The notes: generated by a model not told the origin, from the letters alone. Numbered from the stretch's first letter, positions 7,285 to 16,905 are shown. The stretch: 38,259 nucleotides of DNA from an uncultured Bacilli bacterium (GCA_944358775.1 CALVRU010000010.1:1-38259); one strand, 5' to 3'. Translations and numbers: made by a program.

Positions 7285-7641
7285 TTACACCTCGTTTTCA
7301 GGATGAGTCACATCATATTCTAAAATGAATTTTCCTTTAGTAACAGTGTATTCATCGTCTTCTATAATCACCGCCACATCATAATAATAGATTCCTAGTG
7401 GCATATTACTTGTATCACTAGCGGAAATTTTCACTCGATATGATTGAATATTGTCAAGATATTCAATGCCACTTCCAATCTTCTTTTGTAAGATAAAATC
7501 AGTATTATTTGGATTTGATTTCACTGTAAAAAAAATTTTTGCATTAGGATTATACTCAACAGTTTCGCCTGATAAATAATTTAATTTTAGTATCAAATAC
7601 TTAGTATCTCCCCGCGTGTGAATTAAATCTACTACTTTCAT
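7285..7641 (-). CDS. BppU-like baseplate/fibre attachment protein
   Basis: 118 residues, beginning VVDLIHTRGDT followed by FFTVKSNPNNTDFILQKKIGSG and ending in a beta-rich segment with VTKGKFILEYDVTHP. This matches the N-terminal domain of BppU-type upper baseplate proteins and related short phage proteins that fix fibres to the tail. Here the domain stands alone, directly before the collagen-like fibre; both are tightly linked (3-nt gap). AGGAGG precedes the ATG. Confidence 0.7.
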   Translation of the reverse strand: MKVVDLIHTRGDTKYLILKLNYLSGETVEYNPNAKIFFTVKSNPNNTDFILQKKIGSGIEYLDNIQSYRVKISASDTSNMPLGIYYYDVAVIIEDDEYTVTKGKFILEYDVTHPENEV

Positions 7642-7656
7642 TTATTGCCTCCTTCT

Positions 7657-9324
7657 CTATTCAGATTTTGCATACTTAATCCAATTGCTCCATACACCAT
7701 CTTTAAAAATACGAGTATGAATGGTGCCTGATTCATAAGGATATGCAATCTGAAATCTATTTGAATCTAGCGCTCTTGTTTTAATAAATAATGTATGAAT
7801 AATGTACAATTTTTTATCATTTCCACTTGGATTATTTAGATGATTCGTTATGATTAATTCCTCTAATGTTTGATTTGGATCTAAATTTTCATCTTCAGAA
7901 GTAATTCCGTTCGATATTTTTGTACCAAACTTATCATAAGCATCCATTCCAAATTCAAACGCATCTTTACTAGAAACTTTTCCAAAAGCGATTCCTCTGC
8001 CACTTGCATTGTAATTTATTAATGTAAATGCACTTGATAGCGGTAAATCTTTTGACGTACTAGTGAAATAGTCTGTCGCTTCTATCTTAAAATCGTACTC
8101 GTAGTCGCCATCTATATTTTGAATAATCTGCGTCGCACTTAATGAGTAACTTGCATTATCTAACGCAATGTCCGTCCAGTTTGTTTCATTTTGTTTTTTG
8201 TAAAGTAAATTAAATGACTTTGTATTTTTATTATTGATGGGACTAATACTTGCATTTACTGTTACCTTTGCATTTGAACCTTCATCGTTTAGTGTTCCAT
8301 CAATATCACATCGCTCGACATTAAACGCTTGAACTGTTGGTGTACTGTATTCATCTACGTTATATTTGTACGTGGCACTTTTACTTCGGTTTCGACTATC
8401 TGTAACCGTTACTACACAGTTTTGTGAGCCACTACCTATCAATACGTCTGTTGTAAATGTATTTGATGTATAAGTAGCACCGTTAATTGATACCGACCAA
8501 CTTTTTATTGTACTGCCATACGCCCCATTTGCCGACGCACTACCGCTTATTTTTGAACGTGACTGGACAAACGCCCCAAATTGTGCATTTATACCGCTTA
8601 CTGCTTCGGTTAACGTACAACCCGTTACACTAGGTTTAAATTCGTCCGTGTCGGGCATTGTTACGGTATAGTCCGTATATTTTGTTCCGATCAAAATTGA
8701 ACCATTGTACGTATCGCAATAAATTCTTAACGTTCCGCTTGTACCGTTTGGAATACCAGTTGCTAGGCTTTTCGGGATGGTCCATGTTGTGTTATTTGCT
8801 AGCCCTGTTGCTATTGTTCCAGTCATTGACCCCCAGCCATATCTTAAAGTATGGGTAAATGAGGTGTTAGCACGATTCGTATTAATAGTAATGCTATTGC
8901 CTAATTGAAATGTACCAGTTGCGGTTGGTGTACTTGCTCGTGCAATTGGTGTTAGGATTTCGCCAATGCTGTTTGAAACCGTTCCAATCCACGAACCTGC
9001 GTATGTAATGTTTAATCCGAAACTTACAGATACGTTCAACGTTTTATGACCGTCTGGATTATGAGGTACATTTTTATTTGCTTCTCCAAGTAATTTACTA
9101 GAATTATTGTTAAGAGTACCAATAGACGTGTTAAAGTAATAATTCGTTCCGTCAATTGTGATTGTTCCGTTCTTAGTAGCGCTTGAAACAACTCTACCAT
9201 TTGTTGTAACTAAATATGCTTTTACGTTTACGGGCGTGTAATTACCTGCTACATTGCCCACGGATGGTGTTGTAACAATTCTTAAAATTAGCCCAGTGGC
9301 TATTGTGCTATCATATTGTGCCAT
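7657..9324 (-). CDS. DUF859-type phage tail protein with pyocin-knob-like end
   Basis: 555 residues, rich in Ser, Thr and Asn, predicted all beta. Residues 1-430 look like the DUF859 family of siphovirus tail proteins, with repeated Ig-like modules; GRGIAFGKVSSKDAFEFGMD near residue 440 is the family's signature and is where fibres often join. The last 55 residues (NPSGNDKKLYIIHTLF to WSNWIKYAK) resemble a pyocin-knob domain. It comes directly after Tal in the tail operon, so it is likely a host-binding baseplate protein. Confidence 0.8.
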   Translation of the reverse strand: MAQYDSTIATGLILRIVTTPSVGNVAGNYTPVNVKAYLVTTNGRVVSSATKNGTITIDGTNYYFNTSIGTLNNNSSKLLGEANKNVPHNPDGHKTLNVSVSFGLNITYAGSWIGTVSNSIGEILTPIARASTPTATGTFQLGNSITINTNRANTSFTHTLRYGWGSMTGTIATGLANNTTWTIPKSLATGIPNGTSGTLRIYCDTYNGSILIGTKYTDYTVTMPDTDEFKPSVTGCTLTEAVSGINAQFGAFVQSRSKISGSASANGAYGSTIKSWSVSINGATYTSNTFTTDVLIGSGSQNCVVTVTDSRNRSKSATYKYNVDEYSTPTVQAFNVERCDIDGTLNDEGSNAKVTVNASISPINNKNTKSFNLLYKKQNETNWTDIALDNASYSLSATQIIQNIDGDYEYDFKIEATDYFTSTSKDLPLSSAFTLINYNASGRGIAFGKVSSKDAFEFGMDAYDKFGTKISNGITSEDENLDPNQTLEELIITNHLNNPSGNDKKLYIIHTLFIKTRALDSNRFQIAYPYESGTIHTRIFKDGVWSNWIKYAKSE

Positions 9325-9328
9325 TTAA

Positions 9329-11146
9329 TCACCCCTTTACCTTTTTGAAATCCAAAGACCCGTTATTTCGTGGAATAAAAGCAAAATTACCTACTGCAAG
9401 CGAATGAGTAAATTCGCCATCTGTTATATAAATTCTGCCATCTGTTATATATGCTACTTCTACATTATTGTTGTAAAATGACAATCTGTCATTTTGTAAT
9501 TCTAATGTAATTTCATTACCAACTTCACCTAAAGTAATCTTTCCGTCGACAAAGCGTATGAATTTAATCAACTCTTGATAGTTTGCGTTAACTGTTCCGT
9601 CAATGCTAGTTATTTGTTGCACTATTTGATTGAACTCAAATTCCCAACCTTGCGCTGTCTGTGACATTTGTGTTGACATGGTTTCTTGCAACTCTTCGAT
9701 GGTTGTTGATAATGAATTTCCCATTTCATCGATTGCTGTTTGTGCTTCTGTGGTTGTCATATAACTTTCGCTGACTTGAGTTAATATTTCGCTTGGCATT
9801 TGTTGAATAATAGAACTATTTTCTATTTCTTCATTAACAATAACAGTAACATCTTTATTTGTAACAAAGTCGCTAGTCATATTCTCAACTTTTTGAATTG
9901 TGCTTTGTTGATTACCAAGTTGAATTCCTGTCAATGTAGATTTACTCTCGCCTAATGTTACCGTCATAGATTCTGGTTTTGTTAAAGGAGTCTGTTTTTC
10001 AGTTAGTAAATATGTCTTAGATATGTTATGTGGCGTGGATTGTACTTTGATATAACTTCCCATTCTGAAATTTGATATAGATTTATCAATTGTATTTAAA
10101 TCAATAGCATTTAACTGAAGTGTACTTTTCAACATTACAGCTTTATTATCTAAATAATCTTGTGCTTTATTTTTTAAGTTTGTAGGTAATGTCACATCAT
10201 CCCATGTTGTTTCTTCTACTGGTGCCACGATCCAACCATAGAGTGCAAGTGCTGTTTCATTTACTAAATAATCTTTACCTTCATTTACAGATGTAATTGT
10301 AAGTCGTTCCTTTGTACCATCTTCATTTTCGATTTCTGCTCCCAAAGGTATGACAACCGAGTATGTTTCACTTGCATCATTATCAACCGCTATATTAATT
10401 AAGTTATTCCCAAATTCAATTGTTTGAGTGGATATTATTTGTGAGTCTCCCTCTGTAAAATCGTCTACCCAATCAACAAATATGCCGTTATTTTCATATC
10501 TTTCAAGCATATATCCGCCAATGGTTTCGAGAAGCTTTGAGGTTATACTATTGAATGTGTTAACATAATCTTCACTACTTCGATTTATATAGTCATTATT
10601 GTCTAAATTAGCACCTGTCATCTTACCAATATAAAGTACTTTTTCTCCATCTGCCTCGTAATATGATTTTAAAAAACTAGCATCTGGCACAATAACCTGT
10701 TCATATAAAGACTTTTCGGCATCGTAAGTAAAATAAATTTTATTCGACATAATAGTCGTGTCACTCGTTTTAGAAAATGTTCCAACTTGTGTATTATGAT
10801 TGTTTATAAAATATTGAAATAAATTTTGTGGACTACCTTGAAATTCAAATGGTTTTTGCATAGTGTCAACTAAAAAAGCAAGCACACTTTCACATGTTAC
10901 TTGCTTACTCTTATCCATTTGTTGATTGTCTTTTATAATCCTTCCCTTAAAGATTGTTGCACCATCTTTTTTCAATACAATTTTGGGAATTAATTTATCC
11001 AATTTATCAAAGTGTGGATGATTAGGATAAATTTGAAAACTCAATTCGTTTATCTTACTCAATTTTTCAGTTAAAATTGGATTTACTAAATAATAGTCTG
11101 TTCTTAAATCGTGAAGAAGGAAATCTTTATAAAAAACTTGATACAC
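9329..11146 (-). CDS. Tail-associated protein Tal (prophage endopeptidase tail family)
   Basis: 605 residues. The first 380 or so match the gp27-like hub shared by Tal proteins (YYLVNPILTEKLSKINELSF, KDGATIFKGRI, ESVLAFLVDT). The rest is a helical then beta region (about 420-600), with DITDGEFTHSLAVGNFAFIPR-type end, as in minor structural proteins; I see no clear lysozyme or peptidase active site. Tal closes the tail tube tip below Dit. Translation starts at GTG overlapping the Dit stop by one base (TAGTG), so it is coupled. Confidence 0.82.
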   Translation of the reverse strand: MYQVFYKDFLLHDLRTDYYLVNPILTEKLSKINELSFQIYPNHPHFDKLDKLIPKIVLKKDGATIFKGRIIKDNQQMDKSKQVTCESVLAFLVDTMQKPFEFQGSPQNLFQYFINNHNTQVGTFSKTSDTTIMSNKIYFTYDAEKSLYEQVIVPDASFLKSYYEADGEKVLYIGKMTGANLDNNDYINRSSEDYVNTFNSITSKLLETIGGYMLERYENNGIFVDWVDDFTEGDSQIISTQTIEFGNNLINIAVDNDASETYSVVIPLGAEIENEDGTKERLTITSVNEGKDYLVNETALALYGWIVAPVEETTWDDVTLPTNLKNKAQDYLDNKAVMLKSTLQLNAIDLNTIDKSISNFRMGSYIKVQSTPHNISKTYLLTEKQTPLTKPESMTVTLGESKSTLTGIQLGNQQSTIQKVENMTSDFVTNKDVTVIVNEEIENSSIIQQMPSEILTQVSESYMTTTEAQTAIDEMGNSLSTTIEELQETMSTQMSQTAQGWEFEFNQIVQQITSIDGTVNANYQELIKFIRFVDGKITLGEVGNEITLELQNDRLSFYNNNVEVAYITDGRIYITDGEFTHSLAVGNFAFIPRNNGSLDFKKVKG

Positions 11147-11784
11147 TAAATAATCCCTTCTCGGTATGTGAATTTCAAAGTTCCTGTTCCACTAATAATA
11201 TCAATTTTATTATTTCCTTCCTTTAACATAAAATCAGGGCTTTCTAGATGTTCACTAATACTAAATTGAGCATTTTCAAATTTAAAAACAATATTTCCTG
11301 TACTTTCAACAATTGGCATTACTGTTTTACTAAGATTTTGCAAAAAAAATGAATCTCCTGGTTTTACATTTTTTTGAATAATTGTTTCATGTTTTTTCAT
11401 TTTATATGGTTCACAATCACAAGTAATAGAAATGTGAGCGACAGTTGTATCGTTTGTAAATGATGAGATTTTACATCTACCTTCATAATAAAAATCAGAA
11501 TCAACATCTAATGTTATTTTTCTTCTCTTACCATGTAAATAGGATGAAATTTTACTTTTTAAATTCCACCAGTCATCAGGATCTTGAAACATGTCAAAGT
11601 TGAATGTAAGAACTCTGTTCGAATATACAACTTCATCGTTTGCTCCAGTCAAATCTAATAAACCATTTCGTCCTTCTATTTGAACATACTTAGTTACAAC
11701 TGTTGGATCAGCAATATTTTTTGAAGTCATTAACAAATCCCAGTCTTTTATCGTATGCATATCATCAAATTGTACCCCGTTCAT
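11146..11784 (-). CDS. Distal tail protein Dit
   Basis: 212 residues. The N-terminus (MNGVQFDDMHTIKDWDLLM) and the belt-like part (RNGLLDLTG, RVLTFNF, LHGKRRKITLD, YYEGRC) are typical of Dit, the hexameric hub that joins the tail tube to the tip and baseplate. The C-terminal half is the usual galectin-like domain. The order tape measure, Dit, Tal confirms it. AGAGGGGG ribosome site. Confidence 0.88.
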   Translation of the reverse strand: MNGVQFDDMHTIKDWDLLMTSKNIADPTVVTKYVQIEGRNGLLDLTGANDEVVYSNRVLTFNFDMFQDPDDWWNLKSKISSYLHGKRRKITLDVDSDFYYEGRCKISSFTNDTTVAHISITCDCEPYKMKKHETIIQKNVKPGDSFFLQNLSKTVMPIVESTGNIVFKFENAQFSISEHLESPDFMLKEGNNKIDIISGTGTLKFTYREGII

Positions 11785-11798
11785 ATAACCCCCTCTTT

Positions 11799-14700
11799 CT
11801 AATATCCTCTTTTTACTTTGGCAGTGATATTTCCTAATTCATTATCCATTTTAGAAGCAATTTTTCCAACTAGAGTCCCATCATCTAAGACAATATATCT
11901 ATCTAGATTTTCTAAAATTTCCGGCATGTATTTGTTTAATATATTAGCCAAACCAGTAATATCATCTGTTTTATTCTGTTGATATTTAGAGTTCATAAAA
12001 TTCGTAGACGATTCCAATATGATATTTTTTTTGACATCTGGGGAATTCAATTGCCCATTTAAACTGTTGTTCATTTCTCCTAAAATATCATTTCCAAAGC
12101 GACTCACTGTTTGTAGTGCTTTCTTTTTCTTATTTTCTACACCGTTAATAAAGCCTTCATCTAAAAATTCTCCCATTTCTGTAGATGCTTCTGAAGGAGA
12201 ATGCTCTTTTAACGATGACCTTAATGTATTTAATAAATTTAGTCCGAAATTAGCAATAGTATTATAAGCACTCCCCTTTCTTTTATTGATTCCATTATCA
12301 ACTCCAGCCACTATATTTTCTCCGGCAATGACTGCCTCTTGTTTCTTAGAAAGAACACCATCAGCAAATGCTTTTCCAATATTTTGACCAGAAGTTCTAA
12401 TTTTATCAGGAGTCTTATTTGTTTCATTTTGAATAATGTCATTTAATTGTTTTGTTGCGTCTTGGACTGATATTTGCCCATTTAATAAACCATTTGTTAA
12501 ACTTTCAGGAATTTGAACTCCAGAATTTCGAGCTTCATTTAGAGATTTTGAAAATTCAATAGCATCATTTAATTGCGTATTTGCATCTTGAACGCTTATC
12601 GTTCCATCAATTATACTTTGTGCTAAATTATTTGGAATGATAGCACCATCGTTCTTAGCAGTTTCAGCAGCCTGGTTAAATTTAATCGCTTCATTCAAAC
12701 GAATTATAGCATCCTGAACTGATATTTGGCCATTATTTAATTGTTCACTTAATTGGCTTGGTATTTGTAAGCCGGCATTTTGAGCGTTAATCACTGCTTG
12801 ATCAAAAACAATTAAGTTATTTAATTCATCAATTGATTCAGGTACAACATACAATCCATCTAATATTCCTTGAGCAACTGATTGAGGTATCTCTATACCT
12901 TGCTCTTTCGCACTATTTGTTAATTCCGTCAACTTCTGTTGAAGTTCTGCTTGATCAAACATATTATTAACGTATTCTTGAGTACGATTGTATTCATCAT
13001 TTAAGTTTGTTAAAGAGTTTGTACTTTCATCAAGGACTTTCTTGGTGTTTTCATACGCTTCTTTTTTAATTTTTTCGTTTTCAATCAATTGAACCCATTG
13101 TTTATTTAATTCAGAATTGAATCCTCTTTCTAAAGAGTTATGTTCTTTTTCAAATTGAGCAAGTTCTTCTTTTGCTTTTTGGTACTCTTCTGTTGCTTTT
13201 GTATGTTCTTTTGTTGCCTCAGCATTTTCAATCTCCGCTTTGGCCATATCAGATGCAATACTAGTCAAGTTTTCTTGTGCTGCTTTGGCTTTTATCAAAT
13301 CTTTTTGAGCGGCGACATTACTTCTAATTGCATCTGTAGACATATTCAATGCATCTTTTTCTTCGTCGTAATTCAACTTCAAATCAGGCATTATATCATT
13401 CAATTCTTGAATTAATAACTTCAGTGTTTCTTTTTGAGCATTGCTTTTACTTTCTACATTGCTTAGTTTTTCAATTTTATCTACTAAAATATCAGCATTT
13501 GCACCTTCTTCTTCTGCACTCGAAAGAGAATTTTGTCTCGCTTCGTTTTCTTTGGTTAATGCTTCCGTAAGTTCTTCATGTTTTTCTTTTAAATTATTGG
13601 CTGACACCCACGTTTCATCCATTTGACGTTTCTGTTCGGCCATTTTTTTTGTTCCTTGTACCACTGCTGTAATCAATGTTGCTAGAGCAGTAGCAGCTAA
13701 AACATATGGAGCGGCAGAAACAACAGCATTATTAGCGGCTTGAGCTGTCGTCATGCTCTTTAATATCGTTACACCTTCGCCACCCCATTCAATAAATTTC
13801 CCAACACCATTAACAAGAGAACCAAATCCATTTACTGCACTTCCTAGCAATGCTAATAAAGGTGTGATTGTCGCAGCCATTAGAGCAAATGTTGCCACAT
13901 TCTTTTTGGTTCCATCATCTAGGTTATTAAATTTTTCAACTAATTTTGCTACAGAATCTAAAATATCTGAAACAATTGGTAAAAAACTACTGCCTAAATC
14001 CGCGAGCGTATTTTTTATTTTCTTTATAGCAGTTTGCATCTTGTTGGACGTTGTATTATGCATTGTATTAGATGTATTTTCAGCAATATCCTGAATATTT
14101 TCGAACTCATCTCCTACAGATGTCAGAGACTTAATAAAATCAAGATTTGAGTCTTCGCCCATTGTCCCAAATGCAGTAGCGGCCATTGTTAAAGCTTCTT
14201 GTTCATTTGTACAATCACTAATTCCTTTAACGATGCTATCTATAACATCTTTCTGTGTAGCACCGCCTTTTTGCCATGACTTAAATACTTTTTGCGTATT
14301 TTTATCAAAAGAGCCAAGTTTTTCTTCAATTGTGCCATCTGCTAATCGAGTTGTCACTTCATTAATTGCATCATTAACTTTATCTAGATTATAGGCACCA
14401 TTTTCTGACCCGTTTTTTAGTAATTGAAAATATTCACTAGCACTATACCCAGCCTGTTTAAATTTACCAACATATTCTGCAACATTGTCTCCGAGTTCAC
14501 CTGAAAAGTCTAAACCTTCTTGTGCACCCTTTACAAATAAATCAAATGCTTCGTCTGATGTTAATCCATATTGGTACATTAGATTTCTAATGCCACGCAA
14601 AGTTTCTTGAAAATCCATTCCATATGCATCTTCCAACATGTAGGTTTTTTCAACAACTGATTGCAATTGTTCATCTGGCAAATCTCCTAAAATATTAGAA

Positions 14701-15383
14701 ACGATTCGCATCTTATCTGCAATATCAGCGTAATCTTCACCATAATTGCTATCATGGATGCTCTGCAATATATTTCTATATTTGTCGGTTTCGTTAATTG
14801 CTTTACCTGTTGATGAAATAAATTTTGTTGTTGCATCTTCTAAAGATGTTGCTGTTGTAATAGCTGCACCCAACCCTGCAGTTGCCGTAGCACTTAATGG
14901 AGCAAACTTACCGCTCAAATCTTTTATTTCTTGACCAGCATCTTTTATTTTAGTACCAAATTCTTGAACACTTTTCCCTGCGAGTTCCATTTGTTTGCCC
15001 GCTACACTTGAAAATTCTTTCAATTCATCTTTTAAGTTGTTTAATTTCTGCTCTGTAGCAATTATTTCACGTTGAAAGTCACGATATTGTTCTTGTGTGA
15101 TTTCTCCACGTTCGAATTGTTCTTGAACTTGTTTTTGGGACTCCTTAAGAATCTTAAGTTTTTCGCTCGTTTCATCAATTGCCTGTGTTAACAATTCTTG
15201 TTTCTGTGTTAATAAGACAACATTTGATGGATCTGCTTTAAGTAATGTATTTACCCCTTTTAATTCTGTTTGTAAATTTTTTGTTTGTTTTTCAACACTG
15301 GATAGTGCATTTCCTAGTTTATCTGTATTTCCACCAATTTCAATTTGAATTCCTTTTATTTTTGAACTAGGGCATATAATCAC
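11799..15383 (-). CDS. Tape measure protein
   Basis: 1194 residues. Starts with the family signature KIKGIQIEIGGNTDKLGNALSS, continues as coiled coil to about 130, has a hydrophobic region around 505-570 (ALMAATITPLLALLGSA), another coiled coil (590-830), and four tandem units of about 40 residues near 835-1000 with IP-x-x-L and GQISVQDA. It sets tail length and is injected or wraps the tube channel. The start is odd: the only good frame opens at GTG 15383, directly against AGAGGA, while the well-spaced ATG at 15375 reads CCC then TAG. Removing one base, or a +1 slip on CCC-U, would give MPSSKIKGI. See findings. Confidence 0.9.
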   Translation of the reverse strand: MIICPSSKIKGIQIEIGGNTDKLGNALSSVEKQTKNLQTELKGVNTLLKADPSNVVLLTQKQELLTQAIDETSEKLKILKESQKQVQEQFERGEITQEQYRDFQREIIATEQKLNNLKDELKEFSSVAGKQMELAGKSVQEFGTKIKDAGQEIKDLSGKFAPLSATATAGLGAAITTATSLEDATTKFISSTGKAINETDKYRNILQSIHDSNYGEDYADIADKMRIVSNILGDLPDEQLQSVVEKTYMLEDAYGMDFQETLRGIRNLMYQYGLTSDEAFDLFVKGAQEGLDFSGELGDNVAEYVGKFKQAGYSASEYFQLLKNGSENGAYNLDKVNDAINEVTTRLADGTIEEKLGSFDKNTQKVFKSWQKGGATQKDVIDSIVKGISDCTNEQEALTMAATAFGTMGEDSNLDFIKSLTSVGDEFENIQDIAENTSNTMHNTTSNKMQTAIKKIKNTLADLGSSFLPIVSDILDSVAKLVEKFNNLDDGTKKNVATFALMAATITPLLALLGSAVNGFGSLVNGVGKFIEWGGEGVTILKSMTTAQAANNAVVSAAPYVLAATALATLITAVVQGTKKMAEQKRQMDETWVSANNLKEKHEELTEALTKENEARQNSLSSAEEEGANADILVDKIEKLSNVESKSNAQKETLKLLIQELNDIMPDLKLNYDEEKDALNMSTDAIRSNVAAQKDLIKAKAAQENLTSIASDMAKAEIENAEATKEHTKATEEYQKAKEELAQFEKEHNSLERGFNSELNKQWVQLIENEKIKKEAYENTKKVLDESTNSLTNLNDEYNRTQEYVNNMFDQAELQQKLTELTNSAKEQGIEIPQSVAQGILDGLYVVPESIDELNNLIVFDQAVINAQNAGLQIPSQLSEQLNNGQISVQDAIIRLNEAIKFNQAAETAKNDGAIIPNNLAQSIIDGTISVQDANTQLNDAIEFSKSLNEARNSGVQIPESLTNGLLNGQISVQDATKQLNDIIQNETNKTPDKIRTSGQNIGKAFADGVLSKKQEAVIAGENIVAGVDNGINKRKGSAYNTIANFGLNLLNTLRSSLKEHSPSEASTEMGEFLDEGFINGVENKKKKALQTVSRFGNDILGEMNNSLNGQLNSPDVKKNIILESSTNFMNSKYQQNKTDDITGLANILNKYMPEILENLDRYIVLDDGTLVGKIASKMDNELGNITAKVKRGY
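12410..12935 (-). repeat. Tandem protein repeats in tape measure gene
   Basis: Four units of roughly 120 bp encode a G-x-x-IP-x-x-L stretch followed by GQISVQDA-, GTISVQDA- or a divergent version. The spacing suggests recent internal expansion, which in tape measure genes changes tail length. Confidence 0.7.
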
Positions 15384-15394
15384 TTCCTCTCATA

Positions 15395-15427
15395 CAAAAA
15401 AAGGAGTGTTTGTTATTTAACACTCCT
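15395..15427 (-). terminator. Intra-operon terminator before tape measure
   Basis: Minus strand AGGAGTGTT, 8-nt loop, AACACTCCT then a run of Ts (to 15396). The stop codon of the G/GT frameshift product lies in the loop. It points along the late operon, so it may lower tape measure and downstream expression relative to head and tube genes, or be read through by an antitermination mechanism. Confidence 0.75.
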
Positions 15428-16008
15428 CAGTTGTTCCTTTTTTTCCCTTATCTTATCCCTTTCAGGTTCAGTTGTTTCCAGTCTTTTTGCATTAATTAAA
15501 TATTCGATACCGTCTGACGTCATAGAACAGTTATATATAAATGCTTCTCTTAGATAAAACATAAATTGTATAATGTCTAATTCTTCAACATCAAAAAATG
15601 AAATATTTAAATATTTTGAAACTGTCTTTTGTTCAATTGTTTTTATTTCATACGGATTATTTAATTTTTGTGATGTGGGATAGTAAGGGATCTTTAGTTT
15701 TTTTGACTAATAGTACCTTGAACCCAAGTAAAGTATTTTGTAAGCAAATCGTATATTTCATCATAATCTAACCAATCTTCTATCTGTTTAGTTGTAACTG
15801 TATAATTTTGTCGATTACTGCTCAATGCTAACGATATTGCTTTAACTAAATTGTCGATTTCCTCATTATTATATTTGTCGCTAGTTTTAGTCAAAGCTGT
15901 TATTGCACGAAAAACTTTCAATTTTGGTGGATTTACATCAATTTTTTTCCCATTCTTTAATTTAACGGGAAAATATCTTTTTTTGACATCTGTCATATCA
16001 TAATACAT
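15413..16008 (-). CDS. Tail assembly chaperone gpGT (by -1 frameshift)
   Basis: The G frame (104 residues from 16008) ends CAA AAA AAC TAA. The heptamer A AAA AAC at 15703..15697 is a classic -1 slippery site in the correct phase. After the slip the frame stays open for about 93 codons, starting LKIPYYPTSQKL and containing FDVEELDIIQFMFYLREAF and LETTEPERDKIR, which are typical of the T part of GT chaperones, and stops at 15415..15413. The GT protein recruits the tape measure, the next gene, and major tail protein during tail assembly. The T part has no start or ribosome site of its own. Frameshifted fraction cannot be estimated from the sequence. Confidence 0.93.
15694..16008 (-). CDS. Tail assembly chaperone gpG
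   Basis: 104 residues, produced when no frameshift occurs. Mostly helical: VNPPKLKVFRAITALTK, NLVKAISLALSS, IEDWLDYDEIYDLLTKYFTW. It lies between the major tail protein and the tape measure, where G-type chaperones always are. The in-frame ATG at 15996 is an alternative start, but GAGATG upstream of 16008 favours the longer form. Confidence 0.88.
   Translation of the reverse strand: MYYDMTDVKKRYFPVKLKNGKKIDVNPPKLKVFRAITALTKTSDKYNNEEIDNLVKAISLALSSNRQNYTVTTKQIEDWLDYDEIYDLLTKYFTWVQGTISQKN
15697..15703 (-). promoter_or_regulatory. -1 ribosomal frameshift site A AAA AAC
   Basis: The heptamer is in zero frame as CAA AAA AAC and is followed at once by the G stop codon TAA. Slippage places tRNAs on AAA AAA and continues with CTA AAG. 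No strong downstream hairpin is obvious within the first 15 bases. Confidence 0.9.
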
Positions 16009-16026
16009 ATCAATTACATCTCATTT

Positions 16027-16575
16027 CTACGCTTCTGCGTCAATCTCTTCATCAAGAATAATTAATGTACCATCTTTATCGTTTGGTAGAGCAGTAAATT
16101 GCGCATCAATAACAGTCTCATTATCAGTTGCAAAAGTAAGTGTAAATCCACTTGTATTCTTTCCGACAATTGTTAAACGTACATCGCCATCGACGTTATC
16201 CTCATGAACAAATCTAAGTAAATACGATTTGCCATTATCATTACCAACACCGCCAATTTTTGTAGTTCTTTTACCATTACCTTCAGTTACTTTTCCAGTA
16301 CTAGATAATTTCGTCAAAGTGTTTCCATTCCATGTCATAATTCCAGATGTTAGAATAGCTTCTTCACGAGTGATTTTCTGTTTCTTAACTTTGCCTAAAT
16401 CATCTTCTGCAGTATAATACTCTGGCGTATATTGTAAAGATGCTCCTCCTTTAATCCATCCTAATATATTTGTTTCAGTTTCAATTGTTTCATCTTCTGG
16501 AATTGTACCATTAAATTCAGTGCAGTATAAAATACCACTACCTAATGTGATTGTTTCATTATCTCTTTTTGTCAT
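16027..16575 (-). CDS. Major tail protein
   Basis: 182 residues, beta-rich and acidic: GSGILYCTEFNG at the N-terminus, then GWIKGGASLQYTPEYYTAEDDLG and KITREEAILTSGIMTW, the tube-protein pattern of siphophages, with a C-terminal DAQFTALPNDKDGTLIILDE. It lies directly before gpG and after the tail-completion gene. A strong ribosome site (AAGGAGAATAAAAT) fits a highly made protein. It forms hexameric rings of the tail tube. Confidence 0.88.
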   Translation of the reverse strand: MTKRDNETITLGSGILYCTEFNGTIPEDETIETETNILGWIKGGASLQYTPEYYTAEDDLGKVKKQKITREEAILTSGIMTWNGNTLTKLSSTGKVTEGNGKRTTKIGGVGNDNGKSYLLRFVHEDNVDGDVRLTIVGKNTSGFTLTFATDNETVIDAQFTALPNDKDGTLIILDEEIDAEA

Positions 16576-16578
16576 ATT

Positions 16579-16905
16579 TTATTCTCCTTTCATTTTTTCG
16601 AAAACTGGTTCTAAATCATAAATTGTTACCCACAATTTATCGTCATTTAACCATTCTCTACTCTTTTCAAATTTTATATTTTTTTTATTAAAAAATTGGT
16701 CTATCGCTTTTTCTGATGATGTATTTGCTTTATTATCATAATGTTCGATTGTAATATTGTGGATTTTTATATTATTTTTCTGATCAGCACCTTCGAAATC
16801 TATAGAATCCAGATAGATATTATAAGGAATCCCAGGAGGCGATAAATATCTGAGTTCTTGAATATCGAATCCAGTTCCTTCTTTAAACCACTTTTCAATA
16901 TCCAT
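16579..16905 (-). CDS. Tail terminator/completion protein
   Basis: 108 residues from the ATG at 16905, which is 9 nt after AGGAAG; a TTG two codons earlier is too close. Contains GFDIQELRYLSPPGIPYNIYLDSID and ends VTIYDLEPVFEKMKG. Length and position between the gp10-like gene and the major tail protein suggest the tail terminator (gpU-like) that caps the tube. Sequence similarity alone is weak, so the call relies on order. Overlaps the upstream gene by 11 bp. Confidence 0.65.
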   Translation of the reverse strand: MDIEKWFKEGTGFDIQELRYLSPPGIPYNIYLDSIDFEGADQKNNIKIHNITIEHYDNKANTSSEKAIDQFFNKKNIKFEKSREWLNDDKLWVTIYDLEPVFEKMKGE

